Of a stretch of 13,738 nucleotides of DNA, positions 13,548 through 13,738 are shown piece after piece. The stretch comes from an uncultured Oscillospiraceae bacterium (GTDB lineage: Bacteria; Bacillota; Clostridia; Oscillospirales; Ruminococcaceae). Within the stretch, counting starts at the first letter, position 1. Every line of letters starts with the position of its first letter. The position numbers and the translations under genes are program-made. The notes beneath the pieces were generated by a model. The model worked only from the letters and a program-made list of their open reading frames with translations. It had not been told where the DNA came from and made no database searches. The stretch spans positions 1 to 13,738 of the forward strand of contig USNZ01000010.1 of NCBI GenBank assembly GCA_900556255.1, read 5' to 3'.

Positions 13548-13738
<191 letters not shown>

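Overview
The window is a stretch of chromosome from a moderately GC-rich Firmicute of the class Clostridia. Strong AGGAGG-type ribosome binding sites, sigma-A-type promoters with TATAAT or TATACT boxes, and the gene content (PyNP, RadA, YajC followed by a TIGR04086-type protein, long pyruvate kinase, LuxS, Pta) fit the Faecalibacterium / Gemmiger / Subdoligranulum branch of the Oscillospiraceae. This placement is inferred from protein character only. No rRNA, tRNA, CRISPR array, insertion sequence or prophage module was seen.

Layout. (1) 1-1202: 3' part of a pyrimidine-nucleoside phosphorylase gene (+), ending at a hairpin shared with a convergent operon. (2) 4149-1264 (-): a tight three-gene operon of two multi-pass membrane proteins (one DUF5058-like, one unrecognised) and a membrane-anchored M20 zinc peptidase. 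(3) 4392-8233 (+): radA, sseB-like, a DUF7916-like TIM-barrel protein and a GyrI-like protein, packed with overlaps or gaps of at most 17 nt behind a clear promoter. (4) 8234-8487: a 254-nt gene-free stretch with a perfect 12-bp palindrome. (5) 8488-9555 (+): a Xer-type tyrosine recombinase whose 3' end overlaps a convergent gene. (6) 10967-9490 (-): yajC, a TIGR04086-like membrane protein and a SpoIIM-like membrane protein; a terminator-like hairpin contains the second gene's ribosome binding site. (7) 11223-13441 (+): pyk and luxS as a two-gene operon. (8) 13548-13738 (-): 3' end of pta, facing luxS across two hairpin terminators.

How the genes work together. Most are housekeeping: nucleoside salvage, DNA repair and chromosome resolution, Sec translocation, the last step of glycolysis, detoxification of S-ribosylhomocysteine with AI-2 production, and acetate formation. 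The least explained parts are the DUF5058 / membrane protein / M20 operon, which looks like a dedicated uptake-and-hydrolysis unit; the radA-linked DUF7916-like and GyrI-like genes; the palindrome-bearing region before the recombinase; and the hairpin over the TIGR04086 start. No defence or mobile system was found.
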